Assembly: GCA_012317185.1 (NCBI GenBank)
Contig: CP048838.1
Coordinates: 3,782,001 to 3,846,000, forward strand
DNA: 64,000 bases
Source of the DNA: [Clostridium] innocuum
GTDB taxonomy: Bacteria; Bacillota_I; Bacilli_A; Erysipelotrichales; Erysipelotrichaceae
Reading direction: 5' to 3'
Below are positions 48,843 to 56,054 of this stretch, piece after piece. A program made the translations under genes and the position numbers. Positions within the stretch are counted from its first letter, which is position 1. Every line of letters starts with the position of its first letter. Below the pieces are notes generated by a model, which did no database searches, was not told the DNA's origin, and saw nothing but the letters and a program-made list of their open reading frames with translations.

Positions 48843-49976
48843 TCATGCTGACTGCAGCTCTGTATCCGTTGCGGGCATGGGAAGCTTTATATAGAAAACT
48901 GTTTCCTCCATATTACTGTCCGCATAGATGCTGCCTCCGTGGGCCTCGACGATTTCCTTTGCGATTGCAAGACCAAGACCGGCTCCACCGGATGCTGTGG
49001 ATCTGGCTTTATCCAGTCGGAAGAATTTTTCGAAAATCATCTCCAGCTTCTGTTCTGGAATTTCATCCCCCTGATTGTGGAATTCCAGCAGGATATGCTC
49101 TGCTTCCTGTTTGACTGCTACCCGTATCACGGTATTGGGATAGCTATAGGAAATAGCGTTTTTCAATACATTATTGAAAGCTCTGGCAAGCTTATCCGCA
49201 TCACCGTAACAAACAGAGCCCTCTGCAATATCCAGCTTCAGCTCCTTATGCTGTGCAAGCAGAGTCGGATAGAACTGCTCCTTTAGCTGTTCCAGCAGAA
49301 AATCCAACGCAATCCTCCCTCTTGAAACAACGATATTATGAAGATTAAAGCGCGTTATATCAAAAAATTCATCAATCAGCTGTTCCAGTCGTTCCGCCTT
49401 ATCAAGGGTGATACGGATGTAGGTATCCCGCTGTGCTTTTGGAACATCCGATACATCGTTCAATAGGTTCAGATACCCGATGACTGAAGCCAGCGGTGTC
49501 TTCATGTCATGGGCCAGATACGATATCAAATCATGCTTCTGACGTGTCTGCTTCTCCAGCATTGCCAGCTGCTTCTGCTCCTTTGCTCGAATCTGCAGCA
49601 GAAGTGCCTCTATATTACCAAAGCCCTCCGGAAGATAAAAATCGCGATCCTCCAAAAACTGATGCAGGGCCGTTTCCATCGCCTTTTCTATCTCAGCCCT
49701 GTGCTTCATAGCGACACGGCTGCTTTGTGTCCGCACGCAGACAATACAAATTACAACAACCAGTGCCGTCAGCAAAAAAAGCAGCTGCTTGATTCGATAC
49801 CAGTTGGGAGAAAGATACTGATGCAGGATACCTGTCGTATCCGTATATTCTTCCATATAGAAAAACTGTTCGGACAAAAATTCCCGCAGCATACCGTTGC
49901 CCAGCAGATCCGCAGCGAGATAAACTCCAGCGACCACTGCGATTGCTGCAAGCAGTATCCATACAGTGCGTTTCAT
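48843..49976 (-). CDS. VanS-like sensor histidine kinase
   Basis: 377 residues: helix 1 (3-22), a short extracellular loop, helix 2 (62-81), HisKA with H156 in YLAHDMKTPLASVIGYL, and an HATPase domain (N box FNNVLKNAISYS, G boxes GGAGLGLAIAKEI). The stretch from the phospho-histidine through ALDKAERLEQLIDEFFDITR (allowing one residue) and the C-terminal FEKFFRLDKARS closely follows VanS of vancomycin-resistance clusters as I know it. The start overlaps the response regulator stop by 4 bp. It probably senses cell-wall stress or a glycopeptide. Confidence 0.88.
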   Translation of the reverse strand: MKRTVWILLAAIAVVAGVYLAADLLGNGMLREFLSEQFFYMEEYTDTTGILHQYLSPNWYRIKQLLFLLTALVVVICIVCVRTQSSRVAMKHRAEIEKAMETALHQFLEDRDFYLPEGFGNIEALLLQIRAKEQKQLAMLEKQTRQKHDLISYLAHDMKTPLASVIGYLNLLNDVSDVPKAQRDTYIRITLDKAERLEQLIDEFFDITRFNLHNIVVSRGRIALDFLLEQLKEQFYPTLLAQHKELKLDIAEGSVCYGDADKLARAFNNVLKNAISYSYPNTVIRVAVKQEAEHILLEFHNQGDEIPEQKLEMIFEKFFRLDKARSTASGGAGLGLAIAKEIVEAHGGSIYADSNMEETVFYIKLPMPATDTELQSA

Positions 49977-50662
49977 AGTGTTTCTCCCAGCTTATAGCCC
50001 ACACCCCAGACATTTTGTATATAGCGCGGGTGTTCTCCGCGATCCTTCATCTTTTCACGGATATGCCGGATATGTACCATCAGGGTATTGTTGCTGGATG
50101 AGAGATATTCCTCCTGCCAGATTGCGGTGTACAACTCCCTTGCACTGACAACCTTTCCCTGACGCTCACACAGATACCATAAAAGACGAAATTCAATCGG
50201 TGTAAGATTCAGGTCTTTCTCATTCAACCTGCATATATGCTGTTCCTGATTCATGACAAGCCCCAGATAACTTAGCTCCTTTGCCTTCTGCTGAACATTA
50301 TAGCGCTTGTATCTTCTAAGCTGCGCCTTGACGCGGGCAATCAGCTCCAGCGGCTGAAACGGCTTGGTCATATAATCATCAGCCCCGATCATCAATCCAT
50401 TGATTTTATCAATATCCTGCTCCTTCGCTGTCAGCATGATAATGGGCCATGTGTAGTTCTGACGAATGGTCCTACAAATGCTAAAGCCATCCATATCCGG
50501 AAGCATGACATCCAATATGGCCAGATCGTAGGAACGTGTCCGTATATTCTGCAGAGCCTGTGTCCCTGTATAGCATACATTCACCTTATAATTTTCATTT
50601 TTTAAATAAATTTCCACAAGCCCGGCAATTTCCTTTTCATCATCCACTACCAGTATATTCAT
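49973..50662 (-). CDS. VanR-like response regulator (OmpR family)
   Basis: 229 residues: receiver domain with phospho-acceptor D51 in LAILDVMLP and K100 in TKPF, then an OmpR winged helix (about 130-227). ADDYMTKPFQPLELIARVKA and the following QLRRYKR are very close to VanR. The ATG at 50662 is chosen, 7 nt after GGAGG. It is first in a two-gene operon with the VanS-like kinase. It is likely to act on its own promoter and on the carboxypeptidase promoter. Confidence 0.9.
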   Translation of the reverse strand: MNILVVDDEKEIAGLVEIYLKNENYKVNVCYTGTQALQNIRTRSYDLAILDVMLPDMDGFSICRTIRQNYTWPIIMLTAKEQDIDKINGLMIGADDYMTKPFQPLELIARVKAQLRRYKRYNVQQKAKELSYLGLVMNQEQHICRLNEKDLNLTPIEFRLLWYLCERQGKVVSARELYTAIWQEEYLSSSNNTLMVHIRHIREKMKDRGEHPRYIQNVWGVGYKLGETL

Positions 50663-50743
50663 GTCCATTCCTCCTGTACTTCATCTGTCAATCATACTGC
50701 TTGCGTTATCCATGCATGATGCTTTCCGCAATCCTTCACACAC

Positions 50744-50789
50744 ATTATACCAGAGCCTGTGGAAAGACTTCCTTACATTTCACTTAATT
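50744..50789 (-). promoter_or_regulatory. promoter and candidate VanR-like boxes of the vanRS-like operon
   Basis: An extended -10 TGGTATAAT (minus strand, 50752-50744) and, upstream, TTAAGTGAAATGTAAGG with two TAAG elements 11 bp apart (50771-50789). The sequence resembles the boxes at 48415-48441, which suggests autoregulation. Confidence 0.55.
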
Positions 50790-50885
50790 CCAGGAAACAG
50801 TATATGCAAACCGTCAATATCATCCACAGAGGCTGAAATTTCACAATATCTTCCAGATTCTGCAGGTATTCTTCAAATAAAAGAG

Positions 50886-50947
50886 CACATGAAAAGCCGT
50901 ATCCAGTACGGCCTTTACAGATGACCAAGGATACGGCTTTTTCATGT
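50886..50947. terminator. bidirectional terminator between the DUF4430 gene and the vanRS-like operon
   Basis: A long stem CATGAAAAGCCGTATCC/GGATACGGCTTTTTCATG with a 24-nt loop and T runs on both strands. Confidence 0.75.
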
Positions 50948-51052
50948 AGGATGCTGTATAATTGTCTTTCTCCATACCGCCTTTTTCTTGCAAAGCAATT
51001 ATGAACGTTGTAATACTGTCAGTTACGGTTTTTATGAAAGAGCAATTGCTGG

Positions 51053-51487
51053 TTAATAGGATGCAGTATACGTAAAGGTAAAGTCATCTCCATCCTTAAT
51101 TTTCAGACTGCTTGCAGCATCACAGCTTCCGGCAGCCTTGCAGGATTCGTTATTCTCGGATTCATACAGCCACCATGGCCCCTTATTAAAGTCCTTGGTT
51201 TCCACACCCTTCATAGCCATAATGGTTTTTCCATATTGACCGTCTTCCATTTTCACATCCAGATCCTTCGCCTTCTCCAGAAAGTCCGCAAGTGTTTCCA
51301 CCTTTCCCTCTACACTTACATTTCCGTTAAACAGCTCCTTTTTGTTAACCTCGTCCTGAATCGTGATTTTCAGCGTTGTTTTTTCCGTGTTGTCACTTAC
51401 AGGCTCCTTCTTTTCACTTTCCTTTGAAGAGCATCCGCCAACAAGCAGCATGGCAGATACCAATAAAATTTTACATAGCTTTCCCAT
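51053..51487 (-). CDS. DUF4430 domain lipoprotein
   Basis: 144 residues with a lipoprotein signal: basic start, hydrophobic run, lipobox LVGGC (about 15-19). The DUF4430 domain follows, with the GPWWLYESENNES stretch and two Cys near the C terminus. Such domains are related to the cobalamin-binding part of intrinsic factor/transcobalamin. It is the last gene of the B12-riboswitch operon, overlapping the ECF gene by 17 bp, which supports a surface cobalamin-binding role. Confidence 0.88.
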   Translation of the reverse strand: MGKLCKILLVSAMLLVGGCSSKESEKKEPVSDNTEKTTLKITIQDEVNKKELFNGNVSVEGKVETLADFLEKAKDLDVKMEDGQYGKTIMAMKGVETKDFNKGPWWLYESENNESCKAAGSCDAASSLKIKDGDDFTFTYTASY

Positions 51488-51983
51488 TTTGCAATCTCCT
51501 TTCCATATGGTTTAAAACCGCTGCTATCGGTTTATAACAGATGGCACAAAGCGCCATGGACATAAAGCCCTGGATCAAAGAGGTCTTTAATCCCATAAGA
51601 ACATATATCACTGTTATTTTTTCCGAAATCAGCATAAAGGGCAGCTGTACCAGCTGGCCTGTCAGAAATGACAGAAAGCCGCAGGTGAATACCAGTGCGA
51701 GGAAATGTCTGTTCAGGAATTTCCTGCTGCAGCCGATAAACAGACTGTACAGCGGATAAATCAGACAGTACATCATCGACCATGGGGCTACCCCCTGGGT
51801 ACTCAGATTGAGTATGGTAAACACCACTGCTCCCAGAACAGCCTGCCTTGTCTGAAATGTCATCGCAAATACCACAATGGTAAATGTAATGCATTCCAGA
51901 TATAGAATGAATGAAAATGATGTAAACACGACAGCTTCAATCGAAGCGATAACGGCTATGAAGCAAAGCTCTCTTGCCTTCAT
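51471..51983 (-). CDS. ECF transporter S component, probably for cobalamin or a precursor
   Basis: 170 residues, five to six membrane helices; the N-terminal ELCFIAVIASIEAVVF and the GQLVQLPFMLI region are typical of S components that dock on a shared EcfAAT energising module encoded elsewhere. Its start overlaps the upstream stop (ATGTATGA). The cobalamin riboswitch, adenosyltransferase and DUF4430 lipoprotein point to a corrinoid substrate; the substrate is inferred from context. Confidence 0.85.
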   Translation of the reverse strand: MKARELCFIAVIASIEAVVFTSFSFILYLECITFTIVVFAMTFQTRQAVLGAVVFTILNLSTQGVAPWSMMYCLIYPLYSLFIGCSRKFLNRHFLALVFTCGFLSFLTGQLVQLPFMLISEKITVIYVLMGLKTSLIQGFMSMALCAICYKPIAAVLNHMERRLQNGKAM

Positions 51984-52471
51984 ACATAGGACCTGCTAAT
52001 AAATTCTCTTTCCCTTATACCGTCCTGTGCATTCTCATACAGGCACATCATGAAAAAGGTATTGGATAGCAGATTCATAAAATCAAACAGGATGGCTTCT
52101 ACCGGCTTTCCCTCACACTGAATCTGATGCATGATGCGGATAACAGCCTTGACTTCTGCACGCAGCACATGCAGATGGCTGGCACCAATACAGCCGTCGG
52201 GCAGGACAAAACGATCCATCTCAATATGGTAACGGGCATAGAAGGTATTCAGCTTTTTCAGTTCAGCCTCCCCTATGGCACACGCTCCCCGGATGGATCC
52301 ATTGGCGTGATAGATCATTTCCATCAGTTGAAGGAGGTCCTCCTGCGGAATATGACGGATGTGGCGTCTTGCCACGGATAGCATGGATGCCAGACGATCC
52401 GTTGCTATCTCATAATCGCACAGGTGACTTTTTTCCTTCAGAAAAGGATATGCACAATATTCAACACTCAT
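51980..52471 (-). CDS. ATP:cob(I)alamin adenosyltransferase-like protein (PduO type)
   Basis: 163 residues, helical bundle. The FVLPDGCIGASHLHVLRAEV segment matches the PduO signature (F-V-L-P-G-G, then L-H-x-x-R with the key arginine), although R-x-x-x-R-R-A-E-R is degenerate here (RAEVKAVIR). It would make adenosylcobalamin from imported corrinoid. First gene after the cobalamin riboswitch; start after GTGAGGGTGAAAAA. Confidence 0.82.
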   Translation of the reverse strand: MSVEYCAYPFLKEKSHLCDYEIATDRLASMLSVARRHIRHIPQEDLLQLMEMIYHANGSIRGACAIGEAELKKLNTFYARYHIEMDRFVLPDGCIGASHLHVLRAEVKAVIRIMHQIQCEGKPVEAILFDFMNLLSNTFFMMCLYENAQDGIREREFISRSYV

Positions 52472-52556
52472 TTTTTCACCCTCACTTTCTTAACGACAGC
52501 GGGCAGAAAACATATAAAAAAACTATATTCTCCACACCCAGCAGAAAACTCTGTTT

Positions 52557-52717
52557 GCATAACAGGCAAGTCTCCCGGCTTAATTTCATCCTACTCTTCA
52601 CCTTCTCATACCAGATTGGTACAATGGTTTCTGAATTTCGTCCATATCACGGTTGCTGGGGCAGCTGAAGATGTTCGCTTCCATTCCTTGTTCGGTATTT
52701 TCATACACCTGTTATGC
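52557..52717 (-). ncRNA. cobalamin riboswitch
   Basis: The minus strand has the B12 box as AAGCCGGGAGACTTGCC (52583-52567 region), the conserved core CAGCTGCCCCAGCAACCGTG and GAGAAGG, and an A-rich 5' part. The ends GCATAACAGG and CCTGTTATGC form a perfect 10-bp P1 stem (52708-52717 with 52557-52566). It precedes the adenosyltransferase-ECF-lipoprotein operon by 85 bp and should repress it when adenosylcobalamin is abundant. Confidence 0.9.
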
Positions 52718-52873
52718 TTTTTTTCATTCATTCGCTCTTAATTATAAAGGCAACGCGTTCTTCTGTCTATAGTAAATACTGCTTTCCATCTTCCCATTGT
52801 TGTCATATCTGTCAGCTGCCTGAGGATTCGGCAGGTAAGAAAAAACATCCCTGTTTAAGAGATGCGATTTCAT

Positions 52874-53872
52874 CTATTCCTCATCAGCGTAAATCCTGTA
52901 ACTATGCATGCCCTTTTTGGAGTTATACATGGAGGTGTCGACCTTTTGAAACAGTTCCTGATAGGTACTGCCGTGCTCCGGAAAATAAGTGACACCAATG
53001 CTGAGCGTGATGCGCTGTGTAAAGGGAAACTGCCTTTGTTCATCCTCCCAGTGCTCACGAAATTGTGCGAGAATGTGTTCCAGCATGCAGTTATCCAAAT
53101 GTCGGGGGCAGTAAACAAGAAATTCATCCCCGCCAATCCTTGACACGATATCCTTTGAAAAGGTTTTTTGCAAAGCCTGTGCAAGCGTAATTAGAATCCG
53201 GTCTCCCACAGGATGACCATATGTGTCATTATAAAATTTAAAGTGGTCAACATCCATCATTAGAATTGTTCCCTGCTTACCGTTACGCAGTTGTTCTTCA
53301 ATCTGTTTTTCACAGTAATAGCGATTTGTAAGCTTCGTTAAATAATCATGATGGGAGTAATATAGGACTGCCTTGTTGCTTTCCTGCAATTCTCTTGTTT
53401 TCTGTGCGATTTTCTCGCGCAGCTGCTCATTGCTCTGTTCAATCAGGCGCTTAGGAAAAAATTCATCGCTGCACTGGTTGATATCCGGTACAGACTGATG
53501 TACATGGAGAAGCTCCCAGCCGGACGGCGTATACTGCAAAATAATCGTAAAACGAAAGTGCAGCTCATAATTGATTCGATCTCTTGCATCCTCATTCACA
53601 TCGAGTTCTCCGTATACCATATATACATTGTCACTTAACTGTCTGGCCTGGTATGCTTCCTGCTCGATGACAAAGGTACCGTTCCACTGTTTTTCTTCTC
53701 TCTCCAGTAATACAGCAAATTCCTGTAACGAGTGTGAAACCTCGTGCTTACCGGTTCCTATCACACTGATTTGCGGACTGAAATATCCGCCGGGTATCTC
53801 ATAGGAGCGTTCCTCCAGATACTGGTGCCAGAGATGATGGCAGAACTGCTTTGCATCCGCTGTATTATTCAT
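52874..53872 (-). CDS. diguanylate cyclase with SnoaL-like sensor domain
   Basis: 332 residues: an NTF2/SnoaL-like domain (about 10-128), a coiled-coil linker (140-168) and a GGDEF domain (170-332) with GGDEF at 247-251 (SRIGGDEFLVY). It makes the second messenger cyclic di-GMP. The inhibitory R-x-x-D site is absent (F-S-K-D), so product inhibition is not expected. There is no membrane segment. The start is the ATG at 53872 after AAGGATGATATT. Confidence 0.92.
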   Translation of the reverse strand: MNNTADAKQFCHHLWHQYLEERSYEIPGGYFSPQISVIGTGKHEVSHSLQEFAVLLEREEKQWNGTFVIEQEAYQARQLSDNVYMVYGELDVNEDARDRINYELHFRFTIILQYTPSGWELLHVHQSVPDINQCSDEFFPKRLIEQSNEQLREKIAQKTRELQESNKAVLYYSHHDYLTKLTNRYYCEKQIEEQLRNGKQGTILMMDVDHFKFYNDTYGHPVGDRILITLAQALQKTFSKDIVSRIGGDEFLVYCPRHLDNCMLEHILAQFREHWEDEQRQFPFTQRITLSIGVTYFPEHGSTYQELFQKVDTSMYNSKKGMHSYRIYADEE

Positions 53873-54236
53873 AATATCATCCTTCTTTATTTGGTTATCT
53901 TTATTATACACATTTTCCCTATATCCGTCTCCATATTACAAAGGTAAACTTTTATAAAATAATGGAATCCTTATCACCACAGGGTCAACCGTATTCGAGA
54001 ATGTCCATATATAGCATCAGGAAAGGTAAAAGGACGGATGAAGCCAAATCTTTGCCCCCTTTATTTTCGTGTGATACCTGAAAGCACTCAGGGAACCTGC
54101 AGACTATTCAGCGCTTACGGATGTCCCTTGGGAACAAGCAGGTATGACAGCATCATACTGATCATCACTTATTTGAAAAACAAATACTGCCCATTCAGAA
54201 TAAATTACAGCAAAAGGCAAGGTTTTTTTCAATTCA
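53873..54236. other. gene-free region between diguanylate cyclase and peptide deformylase genes
   Basis: About 360 bp. It contains the cyclase promoter area and about 200 bp of sequence that stays open on the plus strand (54038-54280) but shows no start signal and resembles no family. Confidence 0.3.
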
Positions 54237-54650
54237 TTATATCAGTATACCGTCACAATGATCCAGCTCGTGCTGAATAATCTGTGCACAAAAGCCCTCA
54301 TAGGTTTTAATTTTCTTTTTCCCACAGCAATCCATGTAGGATACCTTGATTTTCTCATATCGTAAGGTTTTCTTCTGTGTACTATGGCAGAGACATCCTT
54401 CCTCGGCAGTATAGCGCTTATCTCCGGTTTTTATTATCACAGGATTCAGCATTGATACATAGCTTCCGCCATCCTGAAATACGATGATACGTTTCAGAAC
54501 ACCTATCATATTTGCTGCCATCCCGACACAATGATCCGCATGTGCCTGCAATGTATCCTGCAGATCCTGAACCGTCTGCAGATCATCCAGCGTAGCAGCC
54601 TCACAACGACGGCTGAGCAAAAATGTATCCTTCACAATTTCCTTGATCAT
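54237..54650 (-). CDS. peptide deformylase-like protein with altered motif 1
   Basis: 137 residues. Motif 2 is E-G-C-L and motif 3 is Q-H-E-L-D-H, giving the Cys-His-His metal site and catalytic Glu of peptide deformylase. Motif 1, normally G-x-G-x-A-A-x-Q, reads C-V-G-M-A-A-N-M, so the catalytic Gln is Met. It may be a divergent second deformylase with lower or different activity. Its start follows GGAGGAAACTAT. It stands alone, divergent from the AraC gene. Confidence 0.85.
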   Translation of the reverse strand: MIKEIVKDTFLLSRRCEAATLDDLQTVQDLQDTLQAHADHCVGMAANMIGVLKRIIVFQDGGSYVSMLNPVIIKTGDKRYTAEEGCLCHSTQKKTLRYEKIKVSYMDCCGKKKIKTYEGFCAQIIQHELDHCDGILI

Positions 54651-54847
54651 ATAGTTTCCTCCGATTTCATTTCAGTTTTTCATCCGTATGTATTATCGCA
54701 GAAACAGCACACATTGGCAAATGCATCACAGGTAAATGCAACAAAAAATAGCTGCATCTTTCAACATTTGCATAGGAAAGTGAATAGGTCTTGTTTCCTG
54801 GTAGAAAAAACACTAAGATAGAGTGTAGATACAAGGGAGGCGGCAGT

Positions 54848-55915
54848 ATGCAGAATATGCAGCATTATTATGATTTTTCCGGACAGAAATTCGGATATCC
54901 TCTGAGCTTGAGCATTAACAGTTTTAAGCGACAGGTTTTCTCCAGACAATCGAGTCTGGAAATTTCGTATGTATTAAAGGGTGCCTACGAAGCAGTTACA
55001 GAGCATTTTACTGCAGGTATTAAGGAACATGAACTGGTGATTGTTGCGCCAAACGATATTCACATGATCCGACAGATGGATAATGATAAAAGCGTTATCC
55101 TTACTTTGCATATTGATTTTTCCCGATTCTCTGCAGGCATGTGCGGAAACATAGAGGAAGCCTTTGAATCCATGATCTGTACACGATCGAAAAATTACCG
55201 GCTGCTGTGCAGGCTGCGAAACAAAATAGGAGAACTGGTCCGGATGCTGCTACGGGGAGAAAGCAGTATGTTTCAGATGAACGCCATCATGATGGAGCTT
55301 GTCTACATTGCCAGCAATCATCGGCAGTATCCGGTAGAGCGGCTTCCTCTGCAATCTGTCCATCATGAAAACTATATGAAGGCGATTCAATACATTGACT
55401 GCCATTTTTCAAGTGAACTGCATTTGGAGGATGTCGCTAAAACACTGTCCTTCAGTGTTTCCTACACATCAAAGCTGTTTAAAAAATATACCGGTATCTC
55501 CTTTGTCAAATATCTCGCATATGTCAGAATCCGGACTTCTTTGGAGGCCTTGCTGGAGGGTAAGGATTCCATAGAGCAGATCGCGGCTGACTGCGGAATG
55601 CCGAATTCCAAATCCTATACTGCCGCATTCCGTGAATTATACGGCATTGTACCAAGTGACTATCGCAAGAAATTCACACAAAACATTAAAATGAATGAAA
55701 ATCATAAAGAACAGAGTATGAGCTTTGATATTGAACAAAAAGAACTACTGGAGCATCTTATAGCAGATACACAGGAGGTTTTATATGAAAATGACGGTAT
55801 AAAAATCACGCAGCAGGAAGGTCATATCCAATGCCGAATTCAGCATGAGCTGATTACAAAAACAACAATAACACAGACAGATGAGGAGCTTGTAATGGAG
55901 TTTATTCGCAAATAG
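54848..55915 (+). CDS. AraC-family transcriptional regulator with C-terminal extension
   Basis: 355 residues: an N-terminal cupin-like sensing domain (about 15-110), a double helix-turn-helix AraC domain (about 175-276) and an unusual 79-residue tail (277-355) with a short beta-rich pattern. Typically the DNA-binding domain is at the very end. The start at 54848 follows AAGGGAGGCGGCAGT. It lies 139 bp upstream of the old-yellow-enzyme gene in the same direction and likely activates it. Confidence 0.88.
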   Translation: MQNMQHYYDFSGQKFGYPLSLSINSFKRQVFSRQSSLEISYVLKGAYEAVTEHFTAGIKEHELVIVAPNDIHMIRQMDNDKSVILTLHIDFSRFSAGMCGNIEEAFESMICTRSKNYRLLCRLRNKIGELVRMLLRGESSMFQMNAIMMELVYIASNHRQYPVERLPLQSVHHENYMKAIQYIDCHFSSELHLEDVAKTLSFSVSYTSKLFKKYTGISFVKYLAYVRIRTSLEALLEGKDSIEQIAADCGMPNSKSYTAAFRELYGIVPSDYRKKFTQNIKMNENHKEQSMSFDIEQKELLEHLIADTQEVLYENDGIKITQQEGHIQCRIQHELITKTTITQTDEELVMEFIRK

Positions 55916-56054
55916 CTTTCCAGCAGCCTCCTTTTTTTGTCTTTTTCTAACTCATCAAATGTAAAAACACAACAAAATATGCCGGATATCATCAATGCAT
56001 GGCAGCGATTACTATTCTGATTCGTGATAAAATATCAGTAAAGGAGATGTTAAA

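Noticed and set aside
47434..50662. A complete vancomycin-resistance cluster
   Set aside because: Only a VanRS-like pair and an S11 carboxypeptidase are present; no van ligase, VanH/VanT or VanX/VanXY gene is in the window.
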